Shown piece after piece: positions 50,363-58,272 of a stretch of 64,000 nt of DNA. The translations under genes were made by a program, and so were the position numbers. The first letter of the stretch is position 1; each line of letters opens with the position of its first letter. The notes under the pieces were generated by a model. The model was not told the DNA's origin and did no database searches. It saw nothing but the letters and a program-made list of their open reading frames with translations. Source of the DNA: a virus; the IMG/VR virus record IMGVR_UViG_3300045960_000093, positions 1 through 64,000 of that record, one strand, 5' to 3'.

Positions 50363-50640
50363 ATGCCCAGCACTCCTATGACGCAGGTGAGAGGGTCCGA
50401 GATCCACGAGTTCCACCAAGACTCCGGGTCGAGCCATCGGTCAGGCCACAGACGGAACGCGACGAGCTCCTCGAACACCTCCCACCCGAAAGCGAACAGC
50501 AGGCAGGAGAATAGCGCCACCCACTTGTTGACCTTCAGTCCCCACAAGCTAGAGCCCATGAAGACCCAGAACGCCAAATGCGGCAGCGTCCAGACGTCGA
50601 AGAACGAGTACCCGGTGATGGGCAGCAACCAATGGAACAT
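50329..50640 (-). CDS. Small Trp-rich multi-pass membrane protein, 103 aa
   Basis: Three likely membrane segments: 'LPHLAFWVFMGSSLWGLKV', 'WVALFSCLLFAFGWEVFEEL' and 'LTCVIGVLGIWYLL'. A conserved-looking acidic pattern 'WEVFEE' sits inside the second segment, and 'WWNSWISDPL' precedes the third. The acid-in-membrane pattern is reminiscent of VanZ/DUF2585-like families, without proof. ATG 50640 follows the preceding stop by three bases. A holin or membrane-modifying role is possible. Confidence 0.55.
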   Translation of the reverse strand: MFHWLLPITGYSFFDVWTLPHLAFWVFMGSSLWGLKVNKWVALFSCLLFAFGWEVFEELVAFRLWPDRWLDPESWWNSWISDPLTCVIGVLGIWYLLDNRPRR

Positions 50641-50642
50641 CG

Positions 50643-51359
50643 CTACACCGACTTCCTTCTGGCGATCGCCAGGTCCCAACCTACCTTCAAGGTCTTGCCG
50701 GCGTCCGCGTTGTAGACCGTCACGCGGAAGAACCACTCCGGCAAGATCCACTTGGGTTTGATGTTCTCCACGATGAACTCGCGCATCCCAGCATCCAGCA
50801 CCAGGTGGAGGTCCGCGAAATGTCCGAGCTCGAGCTCGGCGTCGAAGAGGTTGTACTTGGCCTTCTGCGGCTCTCCCGGGGAGACCGTACCCTTTCCGAT
50901 CCACGGGTCCGAGTAGTCCCAGAACCCGCTCATCGCGTTGGTCTCGTCATCGTTGGCCGGGACCGGTACCAGGGTGGTTCCGAGGTTCTTGCCGCCATCG
51001 CCGGCCGCCGGCACGATGATGTTGAACCCGTACGGCGTCGAGACCGCGTTGGCGTTTCCGTTGCCCGCTGCGTCGGTCACGACGGTTGCCGGCGCTCTGG
51101 CCTCCATCTTGACCCAACTGCCGTAGCCGCCGCCCACCCACATGAGATGGCCGCCGGCCAAGAAGATGCCGTCCTGGAATGAGAAGTCCATCGACGCGGT
51201 GCCGACGCCTTCCTTCGATAGGCCGAACAGGTCACCGGCGTACCGAACGCCGCCGGCGTCGCCGCGGCCTGCGAAGTTGAGCAGCACCTCTCCGGGGAAG
51301 ATGTTGGGCAGGTAGAACGGCTTGCCGTCCGCCGCCACGGGACCGAATGACCCCATCAT
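50643..51359 (-). CDS. Virion structural/appendage protein, 238 aa
   Basis: Beta-rich with Gly and aromatics ('GEVLLNFAGRGDAGGVRYAG', 'FQDGIFLAGGHLMWVGGGYG') and a C-terminal strand set ('MREFIVENIKPKWILPEWFF', 'RVTVYNADAGKTLKVGWDL'). ATG 51359 overlaps the stop of the upstream gene; a longer open frame before it is out-of-frame translation. Most likely part of the fibre/appendage group with the next two upstream genes. No family recognised. Confidence 0.6.
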   Translation of the reverse strand: MMGSFGPVAADGKPFYLPNIFPGEVLLNFAGRGDAGGVRYAGDLFGLSKEGVGTASMDFSFQDGIFLAGGHLMWVGGGYGSWVKMEARAPATVVTDAAGNGNANAVSTPYGFNIIVPAAGDGGKNLGTTLVPVPANDDETNAMSGFWDYSDPWIGKGTVSPGEPQKAKYNLFDAELELGHFADLHLVLDAGMREFIVENIKPKWILPEWFFRVTVYNADAGKTLKVGWDLAIARRKSV

Positions 51360-51847
51360 AGCTTGATCCCCTGTAGGAACATCTCGAGGTACGAGATGCT
51401 GCGTAGGTCGTCTCGAACAGTCGCCCGCACGAAGTCGTCGTTGGGGAAGGCACCTTGCTTCACCAACCGCATTCCCGGCGGGATGAAGATGAAGATCTGC
51501 ACCAGCGACGTCGTTCCCGAGATGATGTTGAATCCGCCCTGCGGAGTTGAGATCTCGATCAGATCCCTGGTGCGCTTCAAGGTCCCGAACGAGAAGCTGA
51601 CGTCCCCGTCTTTGGCCTCGAGCAGCAGTCCGTTGGTCAGCGTTCCTACGGCGTCCGCAAGGAACTTGTTGCCGATCGCCGGAGTTCCTGTGAACTCCGC
51701 GATCAGGCACATCGAGTGGATCTCAACGTCCAGGTCGTTACCCGGCGAGTAGGAGAACACCACAGGGGTCGACGAGCCGTTGACCGCCATGTTGGCGCTG
51801 CCGCCGTTCTTCAGCGGTGCGTTCCAGAGTTTCGATACCTCACCCAT
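51356..51847 (-). CDS. Virion structural/appendage protein, 163 aa
   Basis: Beta-rich ('SSTPVVFSYSPGNDLDVEIH', 'NGLLLEAKDGDVSFSFGT') ending 'TVRDDLRSISYLEMFLQGIK'. This design resembles small head- or tail-decorating proteins of large phages ('...pg..~~i~~v~~~i', '..i.r.Dl..l..l...v.G'). The start overlaps the upstream fibre stop (TGATG), so it is translationally coupled to it. Function inferred from position only. Confidence 0.6.
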   Translation of the reverse strand: MGEVSKLWNAPLKNGGSANMAVNGSSTPVVFSYSPGNDLDVEIHSMCLIAEFTGTPAIGNKFLADAVGTLTNGLLLEAKDGDVSFSFGTLKRTRDLIEISTPQGGFNIISGTTSLVQIFIFIPPGMRLVKQGAFPNDDFVRATVRDDLRSISYLEMFLQGIKL

Positions 51848-53583
51848 CAGGTCACCTGCTCGTAGTAGTCAAAGCTTCCGTAGTAGGTTCTCGACGACGT
51901 GCTGTCCGGCGACACGTACATCTCGACTCTTGCCGGACCAACGACGACGATCGGGGTCGCGTAGGCGCGGGTCGATTGTCCGCTGGACGGAGCACGTAGC
52001 AGGTCGGAGATCTGGAGCTCCGTCGCGTTAGGCGTCAGCGGGTACGCCGCCTTTATCAGGAAGCCCGCGGTGTCGGCGCCCTTGATGCCTCCCAGCATCC
52101 CGGTGATGAAACAGGTGTAGCCGGCCGGGACATAGTGGTTAGAGGCCGAGAACGTCTGGTTGGAGCCGGCCGCGATGCTCCAGATCGTAGCGCCGCCACC
52201 ACCCGTCGCGGCTTTCAACGAGATGATGCCGGCGTTCGAACCGCCGCTGCCGACTGTCATGACGTCCATCTTCTCTACGAACCGAATGTTGGTCGCCGTC
52301 GTATTGACGGGCGTCGTGCCGTTGAGCGTCACGGTCTCCGTGTAGGGGCCAGCCAGAGTGTTGTCGAAGTAGGTGATCTTGACGGTACGAGCGCCGGTGC
52401 CGGCCGCCGCATCGGCCGCGCTGGAGGACACGATGGAACGCTGTGCCGCGCTGGCCTGCTCGGTGTAGACCGTCTCGTTCAGCTCTACCACCGTAACGGC
52501 CGACAGCACGGTTCTTCCGAACGCGAAGCCGCGACGAATCGCCGTAGTTCCGGCCGCGGCCGTGACAAGCCGACCTTGTGCATCGGTGAGCAACGCCTGT
52601 ACGTGGTTGGTGTCGTCCACGCCGCCGATCTGCACGGGATTTCCGACCGGTGTTGCGCCGTCCGCCGCCAACCCCTCAACCTGCTGACTCCCGCCCTCTC
52701 CGCCGCCCCAGGTGTAGACATCCAAGGCCTGGTGGTTCGCATCGACGACCGAGCTCGTCACATCCGCCGGCGTCGTCGCCCCCTTGGTACCACCACGCAT
52801 GATGGTTCTCTGGGTGCCGTCGGTCTGCTGTGTGGACTTTGCCAACGAGCTGAGGGCAGCGTCGAGGAAGGGGTTCTTGATCGACGCCTGCCCGCTGGAG
52901 TCCACCTCCAAGGCGTTGCCCGCCGGGCTCACCACCTGTGTCTTCTGTGCTCCGCTGGTTTGGTTCCCAGACGTCGACGGAGACACGAAGTTCGCCCCAT
53001 CGGACAGCCGCACGGAGTTCGGGCTGGCGGCCGTCGTGTGCTCCTGCGACGGAGAGGCCGGGATGTTGTCCGTCTTGGCCTTGATGAGCCCTAGCGTGGT
53101 TTCCGTCGCCCGAGTGCTCAACGCCGCATCGAGGTTGTCCGTCTTGGCCTTGATGCCACTGAGCGGGGTGTCGAGGTTGTCGGTCTTGGCCTTGACCAAG
53201 CCCAACGTCGTCTCCGTCGCGCGCGTGCTGAGCGCCGCATCGAGATTGTCGGTCTTGGCCTTCACGAGCCCCAACGTGGTCTCGGTCGCACGAGTGCTGA
53301 GGGCGGCATCCAGGTTGTCGGTCTTGGCTTTCACCAAGCCGAGCGTTGTCTCGGTGGCCCGTGTACTGATGGCTGCGTCGAGGTTATCGGTCTTGGTCTT
53401 GATGTTGCCGAGCGTCGTCTCCGTGGCGGCGCCGGCGGGAAGCGGAAGAGACTCTGCGCTGACGGGCTGCGTGACGCCACTACCGTCTGTGGCCAAGCCG
53501 TTCGGCGTGACGGTCGCGGTGTTGGTACCGTCGCTGATCTTGACCGGCGGGGTTCCCTCAAGCTCTGCGATGACGAGCGGCAT
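51847..53583 (-). CDS. Tail fibre with 23-residue helical repeats (578 aa)
   Basis: The N-terminal 55 residues include 'VKISDGTNTATVTPNGLATD', a common fibre-attachment motif. Residues ~55-170 are tandem copies of 'TETTLGLVKAKTDNLDAAL' plus STRA, predicted to form a long trimeric coiled coil. The C-terminal 300 residues are beta-rich ('TVKITYFDNTLAGPYTETVT', 'TNIRFVEKMDVMTVGSGGSN', 'AYATPIVVVGPARVEMYVSP') and probably form the tip. The start overlaps the preceding stop. Receptor specificity cannot be told. Confidence 0.75.
   Translation of the reverse strand: MPLVIAELEGTPPVKISDGTNTATVTPNGLATDGSGVTQPVSAESLPLPAGAATETTLGNIKTKTDNLDAAISTRATETTLGLVKAKTDNLDAALSTRATETTLGLVKAKTDNLDAALSTRATETTLGLVKAKTDNLDTPLSGIKAKTDNLDAALSTRATETTLGLIKAKTDNIPASPSQEHTTAASPNSVRLSDGANFVSPSTSGNQTSGAQKTQVVSPAGNALEVDSSGQASIKNPFLDAALSSLAKSTQQTDGTQRTIMRGGTKGATTPADVTSSVVDANHQALDVYTWGGGEGGSQQVEGLAADGATPVGNPVQIGGVDDTNHVQALLTDAQGRLVTAAAGTTAIRRGFAFGRTVLSAVTVVELNETVYTEQASAAQRSIVSSSAADAAAGTGARTVKITYFDNTLAGPYTETVTLNGTTPVNTTATNIRFVEKMDVMTVGSGGSNAGIISLKAATGGGGATIWSIAAGSNQTFSASNHYVPAGYTCFITGMLGGIKGADTAGFLIKAAYPLTPNATELQISDLLRAPSSGQSTRAYATPIVVVGPARVEMYVSPDSTSSRTYYGSFDYYEQVT
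53066..53430 (-). repeat. 69-bp tandem repeats coding for coiled-coil units
   Basis: The word GTCTTGG recurs at 53072, 53141, 53183, 53252, 53321 and 53390, i.e. spacings of 69, 42, 69, 69 and 69 bases. The unit codes for 23 residues; the 42-base unit is a 14-residue partial copy. The near-identity of some copies points to recent unequal exchange. Confidence 0.85.
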
Positions 53584-54107
53584 CAGACGTTCCTCACATA
53601 GGTGGCGCTCACCACGTTACCGCCCGAGCGCGTGTACGTCACGGTCAACTGTGCCACAACGGTCACCCCGTCAGAATCGAAGATCTTCCGGACCTCCGCG
53701 TCGACATGCCCACCACTGCGCGTGTAGTCGATGGACTTCAAGAGCTTCGACGTCGCGTGGTTGGTCCAGCTCTCCTGACTGACCTGGCCACCCGTCCTGC
53801 TGATCGCGTAGTCGTAGTTGACCGAGTTGGGTTCGCTGTCCAACAGGAAGTCGTAGATGCTGAGCCCGGCCGCCGACGCCAGCTCGGCCAAGGTCTTGTG
53901 ACCCACGATGGGGTCTACGAAGCAGAGGTTGTCGCTGGAGTCGCGCTCAGTACGAACCGTCGAGTCGTCGCTAGTGGAGTGCTGGTACGCGATGCCGCGG
54001 CAATCGACGTAGTCCTCGTTGCGATCCAACGCGGTGGGAAACTGGTCAGTCTCATCACCGCCGGATGCGACGCTCTCTATCTTGAGAGGTTGGACTCGGT
54101 CGATCAC
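53583..54107 (-). CDS. Hypothetical structural protein, 174 aa
   Basis: Starts at GTG 54107. Residues 60-110 contain 'PIVGHKTLAELASAAGLSIY', and the C-terminal part has two similar beta stretches ('IDYTRSGGHVDAEVRKIFDS' and 'LTVTYTRSGGNVVSATYV'), suggesting an internal repeat or beta-hairpin set. It lies between two fibre genes. Likely an appendage component. Confidence 0.6.
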   Translation of the reverse strand: MIDRVQPLKIESVASGGDETDQFPTALDRNEDYVDCRGIAYQHSTSDDSTVRTERDSSDNLCFVDPIVGHKTLAELASAAGLSIYDFLLDSEPNSVNYDYAISRTGGQVSQESWTNHATSKLLKSIDYTRSGGHVDAEVRKIFDSDGVTVVAQLTVTYTRSGGNVVSATYVRNV

Positions 54108-54193
54108 GGCGGCGCCTCACGAAAAGTGGGGCGGAGATGTGCTCACCTCAGCAACCGTGGTGGTACTACCACGCGCCCCAGTTCAGCTCCGGC
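54108..54193 (-). other. 86-base gap with a small inverted repeat
   Basis: Untranslated interval between two fibre-region genes. It contains CGTGGT and ACCACG (54156-54161 and 54168-54173) around a six-base loop. In the leftward direction no U-run follows, so it is not a clear terminator; it may affect mRNA stability. No promoter-like boxes are evident. Confidence 0.35.
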
Positions 54194-55597
54194 TTACGCC
54201 AGCTTCTTGCCGTAGTCGACCACGTGGACCCAGAGGTCCGTGGCGTTCATCGCGTAGCCGCACAGGATCACGCGGGTGTTGCCGGTCGGCAGCGCGGTCC
54301 CGATACCGCCAGTCGCCTGGAGGTAGTACGGGGTGCCGGCGGTCGCCGTCGAGATGGCGCCGAGGATCTCGCCCACCGCGACGATGGTCGCCGGGTTGCC
54401 CACGGTGTTCTGCGTGACTTCCGACACACCGATGACGCGCGACTTCGCGTCGTTGTCGGCCCGCGCCTTGCCAACGCGGTCGTTGGTCGCCGACCAGTAG
54501 ACCGCGTCCGCCTTCGCGATGGCCTCGGCGACCGCGATGTCGGCCGCGACCTTCTTGATCTTGGCGTGGGAGTGCAGCAGGTCCGCGTTGCTGCCGTCCG
54601 TCAGGTCGTCGAGGTTCGGCGCCGTGACGGTGGCACCCACCGCGGTACCCGCGATGGTGAACAGAGCCGGGAGACCCAGCACCTTGAGACCCGTGCCGCT
54701 CTTGGACAGCGTCGAGCCGTCCAGCAGAACGTCCGCACCCGCCGCCGTGACGGTGAGCGGGCCGGCCGGGTCAGGCAGGAACGCCAGACCCTTCGCGCCC
54801 GCGGTACCGGCGAGCTGGAGGCCCGGATACGGCGTGACGCCGAGAGAGTACGTCGACAGCTTGACGTTGGTCGACGCCGAGTTGCCCACGACCTCGATGC
54901 CGTCGCCGTTCTTGACGGCGATCGTGGTGCTGTTGGGCTTCCACAAGCCCGCGCCGGCCGTGATGCTGGCCAGGCCGGTGAACTCCACCCAGTTGGCGCC
55001 GTCGTACGTGAAGCCCAGGTTCAGGTACTGGCTGTTCGGGCCGTTGACCAGGAAGGCGTCGCCTTCCGTCGGGGCCGTGAACGTCCAGGTGTTGGTGCCG
55101 CTGTTGTAGTACGCGGTGTTGTTGTTCTTGCCCGCGAACGATCCGGCCGGCGTGGTCGCGCTGTTGGCCGAGACGGCGACCCAGGTAGTGTTCGGCGGCT
55201 CACCGCCCGAGTTGGCGATGATGACCTGCCAGGCGGTCCCGGTCCACTCGATGATGTCGCCGTTGTTGTAGGTGCCGCCCCAGTTGTTGACCACGTAGGC
55301 GTCGCCCTTGACGGGGCCGACCGGCGGGCTGCCGCCCATGTCGGAGTCGTCGATCATGTTGAGCACCGCGACGGGGTGCTTCCAGTGGATGCCGGCCGCC
55401 ACGGCGTCGAGCTGCGCCTTGGTGACGGCGTCCTGCGGGTCGACGGCATCCCCCATGCCGGTGACCTTGTAGGTCCCCATGGCGATGTTGCCGCCCATCG
55501 TCAACCCACCGAGGGTCATGGAGTCGGACGTCGACATCTCCTGAGCGAAGCCTTCGCCAGCGCCCTGGGACAGGAACAGTGGTTTACGCGGTGCCAT
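54194..55597 (-). CDS. Fibre/structural protein with a C-terminal cap-like beta domain (467 aa)
   Basis: The N-terminal 80 residues ('NIAMGTYKVTGMGDAVDPQD', then 'AVTKAQLDAVAAGIHWK') are the repeated 'VTGxxDPxDAVTKxxLD' fibre motif. A beta domain follows with 'YVVNNWGGTYNNGDIIEWTG' and 'GAGLWKPNSTTIAVKNGDGI'. The C-terminus ('VYWSATNDRVGKARADN', 'VAVGEILGAISTATAGTPYY', 'VILCGYAMNATDLWVHV') resembles a small beta-barrel collar or cap found in many phage tail proteins. ATG 55597 follows AAGGAGAAG, a strong ribosome binding site. Likely a fibre or appendage. Confidence 0.75.
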   Translation of the reverse strand: MAPRKPLFLSQGAGEGFAQEMSTSDSMTLGGLTMGGNIAMGTYKVTGMGDAVDPQDAVTKAQLDAVAAGIHWKHPVAVLNMIDDSDMGGSPPVGPVKGDAYVVNNWGGTYNNGDIIEWTGTAWQVIIANSGGEPPNTTWVAVSANSATTPAGSFAGKNNNTAYYNSGTNTWTFTAPTEGDAFLVNGPNSQYLNLGFTYDGANWVEFTGLASITAGAGLWKPNSTTIAVKNGDGIEVVGNSASTNVKLSTYSLGVTPYPGLQLAGTAGAKGLAFLPDPAGPLTVTAAGADVLLDGSTLSKSGTGLKVLGLPALFTIAGTAVGATVTAPNLDDLTDGSNADLLHSHAKIKKVAADIAVAEAIAKADAVYWSATNDRVGKARADNDAKSRVIGVSEVTQNTVGNPATIVAVGEILGAISTATAGTPYYLQATGGIGTALPTGNTRVILCGYAMNATDLWVHVVDYGKKLA

Positions 55598-55644
55598 GAT
55601 AACTTCTCCTTGCGCTGCAGAGCCCTAGAGCTCGTGGTTGAGGG

Positions 55645-56079
55645 TCACTCTTTCTTCGGAGCTTGTCCGCGAATGACCCGGGTATCCGGGTCAATCGTCA
55701 TCGTGGTGGGGTCGAGGTTGAACTTCTCGGCGATGCTCTTGACGAGCGCCTCGTACTCCGGCTTCATCCGCTCGACGATCGCCTGGAGGCGCGCCTTCTC
55801 GAGCATCTTGAGCCGCTTGAGGTCCTGGGCGTCGCGCTCGGCCTTGTCGATCTCGAAGTCGGCGAGCCGCTGGCCTTGCAGCGAGTTCCGGATCTCGACG
55901 TCGATCCTGTTGAACTTCAGGGCCTCGATCTCCGTGAGGCGCATCACGCTCTCCACGGCATCGGCGTCGCCCAGGTGCTTCTTGCAGTAGGCGCCTGATA
56001 CACGCTTCCGCGTGCAACCCGGATGGTCACAGGTCTTCTTGGGTTTTGCCGCTGCGTCCATGCTGCTCGTATCCGTCAT
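55645..56079 (-). CDS. Zinc-binding coiled-coil protein, 144 aa
   Basis: The N-terminus has C17, C22, C32 and H35 ('CDHPGCTRKRVSGAYCKKH'), a compact zinc site. Residues 40-115 are a long charged helix ('DKAERDAQDLKRLKMLEKAR'), and the C-terminus is 'NLDPTTMTIDPDTRVIRGQ'. ATG 56079 follows AAGGGAGA. Position suggests a role in fibre assembly or a virion-linked regulator; function unknown. Confidence 0.6.
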   Translation of the reverse strand: MTDTSSMDAAAKPKKTCDHPGCTRKRVSGAYCKKHLGDADAVESVMRLTEIEALKFNRIDVEIRNSLQGQRLADFEIDKAERDAQDLKRLKMLEKARLQAIVERMKPEYEALVKSIAEKFNLDPTTMTIDPDTRVIRGQAPKKE

Positions 56080-56154
56080 GTTGGTCTCCCTTTTGTGCCC
56101 GGCCTTCGGGCGTCAGATTTGAGGATAACAGCCTCGAGGTATCGTGCAAAGAGT
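56080..56154 (-). promoter_or_regulatory. 75-base intergenic gap with a hairpin before the zinc coiled-coil gene
   Basis: The gap holds a five-base inverted repeat (GCCCG 56097-56101 with CGGGC 56107-56111) just upstream of the ribosome binding site of the next gene. A poor sigma-70-like pair lies further upstream in the leftward direction (TTGCAC, 16 bases, TATCCT). The hairpin could tune translation of the next gene; the promoter is weak and unproven. Confidence 0.25.
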
Positions 56155-56592
56155 CTACTCGATCCGCTTGATCATCAGGAAGTTGGGACTCAGCAGCACC
56201 TCCGAAGACCCCATCGCGGTCCCCATCGGTTGCACCATCGCGTAGCTGTCCGGCGCCGGAGCCGGCATTGGAAGGTCATGGGAAAGCCGGCCATCCATGG
56301 TGACGAACAACGACTTGGGGAACGTCAGCCCGGTGAACAACCCCTGGAGCTCACCAAGGCACTGCACGACGCAGTGCGTGCTGTCCGTCTTCTCGGTCAC
56401 CACCCCCAACGCCGGCATCTTGACGATGTTCGATGGGTCAGCGCGGTCAACCTGGTAGTACTCATCGACCTTGGGACCCGCGATGTAGACGCAGTAGCCG
56501 ACCGCCAAGCTCGGCGGGCAGGTCGCTTTGAACGACTTGCCCGGAAAGAGCTCGATGGAACGAGCTATGCTGAGCGGGTTCAGTAGGTCCAT
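56155..56592 (-). CDS. Small virion protein with cap/collar-like beta domain, 145 aa
   Basis: 'ATCPPSLAVGYCVYIAGPKV', 'MPALGVVTEKTDSTHCVVQC', 'FPKSLFVTMDGRLSHDLPMP' and 'YAMVQPMGTAMGSSEVLLSP' follow the repeating strand pattern of phage tail cap or collar domains ('..~vy~...g~l~...P....vq~iG.a.s..~~.~.p'). The same design closes the fibre at 54194-55597. ATG 56592 has no strong ribosome binding site. Probable structural component. Confidence 0.6.
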   Translation of the reverse strand: MDLLNPLSIARSIELFPGKSFKATCPPSLAVGYCVYIAGPKVDEYYQVDRADPSNIVKMPALGVVTEKTDSTHCVVQCLGELQGLFTGLTFPKSLFVTMDGRLSHDLPMPAPAPDSYAMVQPMGTAMGSSEVLLSPNFLMIKRIE

Positions 56593-56604
56593 GTCGCATT
56601 CTCA

Positions 56605-56856
56605 TCAACCACCAGGCGCTCCCCCGATGCTCCCGAAGAGGACGTACTGGTCGATCTCCTCCTTCAGGGCCGAGACGGCCTGCTCGAGGTTCGCGTCCCC
56701 CGCCGCCGTGGCGCCGCGGCCCGTCAAGACCGAGCGCAGGAACAGCGTCTCGTTGTCCAGCCGGGTCTTCTCTTTCTGCCCCCACTCCTGAACGGCCGCC
56801 AGAAGGGCGTTCAGATTCGCATCTCGAGAGGTTTTGTCCGGAGGCAGCGTGGCCAT
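56605..56856 (-). CDS. Small helical protein, 83 aa
   Basis: Charged helical sequence ('LNALLAAVQEWGQKEKTRLD', 'DANLEQAVSALKEEIDQYVL') ending 'GSIGGAPGG'. ATG 56856 directly follows the sigma-factor-like gene stop. Function unknown; tight coupling suggests co-expression with the sigma-like protein. Confidence 0.55.
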   Translation of the reverse strand: MATLPPDKTSRDANLNALLAAVQEWGQKEKTRLDNETLFLRSVLTGRGATAAGDANLEQAVSALKEEIDQYVLFGSIGGAPGG

Positions 56857-57627
56857 CTACATGTACCTCTTCACCTTCTCGGCGATGCTGTTCTTGATGC
56901 GCGTGACCTTGGAGGCGTTCCAACCCTGCTTCTTGGCGATCTCGCCAGGCCGCAGCTTCTCCTTCCCGCCGTCTCCGATCAAGTGCTCGTAGACCAGCAG
57001 CTCCTCGTTGTCGAGCTGTGGCTTGATGAGGCGCAGCACCTCGGTCTCTCGAGACGGCATGTTGACCGCGGGGTCGAAGCCACTCGTGTAGCCCGACGAG
57101 TACAGGGCCTTGCGGTTCTCGGCCTGCATGCGACCCACTTCGGCCGGGGCCCAGCCGAGATGCTCGGAGATCTCTCGCGTCGTGGGGTCTCTCCCGAACT
57201 GGTCTTCGAGCGTCGAGACCGCGTTGTCGAACAGACCCTTCTGGTGCCCGGTTCTCGTCTCTACGATTCGCGCCGGGTTCTGGTAGGTCGTCAGGTACCG
57301 ATTGGCTTTCAGCAGCCGCTGCGTCACCCAGGTTCCCAGCGCGGCCCCCTTGGTGGGGTCGTAGGTCCGAGCGGCGTTCAGGAACTGGTTGTTGAACTCC
57401 GCGTGCACCACGGCCGGCGGCAGATCGACGTTGCGTGCCCAGCGGTCGGCCTTGTTACGGATGAGGCCTCGGAACTGCTGCAACAGTGGGCGGAAGTGCG
57501 CGGGGTCTTCACCGCTGTTCTTCCACGTCTTCCAGAGCTCGAGATCCTTCTGTCGGCGCTCAGGAAACGCGGTCTCTTTCTTGGCGCCCTCTTTGAGGAG
57601 CTCCAGGATGTCGTCCCATTCGGTCAA
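56857..57627 (-). CDS. RNA polymerase sigma-70-like factor in the late structural operon
   Basis: 256 residues from a TTG at 57627, with GAGGGGG upstream. A region 2-like part covers residues ~48-115 ('LLQQFRGLIRNKADRW', 'AARTYDPTKGAALGTWVTQR'). A region 3-like helix-turn-helix covers ~138-168 ('TLEDQFGRDPTTREISEHLG' and 'WAPAEVGRMQ'). A region 4-like HTH covers ~198-256 ('LVYEHLIGDGGKEKLRPGEI', 'AKKQGWNASKVTRIKNSIAE'). This is the standard order of group 3/4 sigma factors. It would direct RNA polymerase to phage promoters, or it may be carried in the virion given the structural neighbours. Domain signs are good, but promoter recognition residues cannot be judged by eye. Confidence 0.7.
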   Translation of the reverse strand: MTEWDDILELLKEGAKKETAFPERRQKDLELWKTWKNSGEDPAHFRPLLQQFRGLIRNKADRWARNVDLPPAVVHAEFNNQFLNAARTYDPTKGAALGTWVTQRLLKANRYLTTYQNPARIVETRTGHQKGLFDNAVSTLEDQFGRDPTTREISEHLGWAPAEVGRMQAENRKALYSSGYTSGFDPAVNMPSRETEVLRLIKPQLDNEELLVYEHLIGDGGKEKLRPGEIAKKQGWNASKVTRIKNSIAEKVKRYM

Positions 57628-57642
57628 GGGGCCCCCTCACGT

Positions 57643-58272
57643 TTACCGGCGCCCCAACACCCGCTGGACGTCCCCTGAACCCTCGTCCGCCGTGCTCGGA
57701 TCGTGGTCCTTGTCCTTGTACTTCCGGGTGATGCCTTCCCGGTTCTCGAACATCTGGTCGAGGTACGGCTGCCAGCTCTGCTTCACTTCCTTCTCCATCC
57801 GAGGAGTCGGGCAGGGGCACATCGACGTGACTTCGGGCTCCGGCTTACTGGCCGGCATCTTCTCCGCTCCGTTGTCGTTGAGGATGCCCTCGGCGTCGAC
57901 CAGGCCAGCGGTTGGCGGCTTGTCGGAGGCGGCGTGCTTCTTGAGGTACTGGACGAGCGGGTCGTTCTCGATCATGAGATCCACCGAGCCTTTCTTCGTC
58001 TTCATTCCGGGAACCGGGCCCACCTCGGCGCTCGAAGCGCGCGGGCGTGCCTTGGGCAACGTGCTGAAGGCCTTCTCGCCGCCCTTCGCCACGCTGCCTT
58101 TCGCGATCGCCGTCCCGGCCTTACCCGCCGTCGACGCCGACCCCGCGATAGCCTGCACGGCTTTGATGGCCTGGCCCTTCTTGAGCAAGGTGTCGACCCG
58201 GATGGGGCGACGGCCCTTTCGAGTCTGCTGGTAGTGCGCCATGCGCTTGGAGGCCGACTCTTTGTCCATCAT
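57643..58272 (-). CDS. Basic disordered protein, 209 aa
   Basis: Highly basic and Ala/Gly/Ser-rich ('MAHYQQTRKGRRPIRVDTL', 'AGKAGTAIAKGSVAKGGEKA') with one CPCP motif ('VTSMCPCPTPRMEKEVKQSW') and no obvious fold. The start overlaps the previous stop (ATGATGG). Possibly a packaged or DNA-associated protein; function unknown. Confidence 0.55.
   Translation of the reverse strand: MMDKESASKRMAHYQQTRKGRRPIRVDTLLKKGQAIKAVQAIAGSASTAGKAGTAIAKGSVAKGGEKAFSTLPKARPRASSAEVGPVPGMKTKKGSVDLMIENDPLVQYLKKHAASDKPPTAGLVDAEGILNDNGAEKMPASKPEPEVTSMCPCPTPRMEKEVKQSWQPYLDQMFENREGITRKYKDKDHDPSTADEGSGDVQRVLGRR

Noticed and set aside
53066-53430. 69-bp repeats as a CRISPR array
   Set aside because: The repeats are continuous, in frame and code for coiled coil, with no unique spacers.
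54156-54173. Inverted repeat as a leftward terminator
   Set aside because: Only a six-base stem with no U-run, and the next gene lies a few dozen bases downstream in the same operon.
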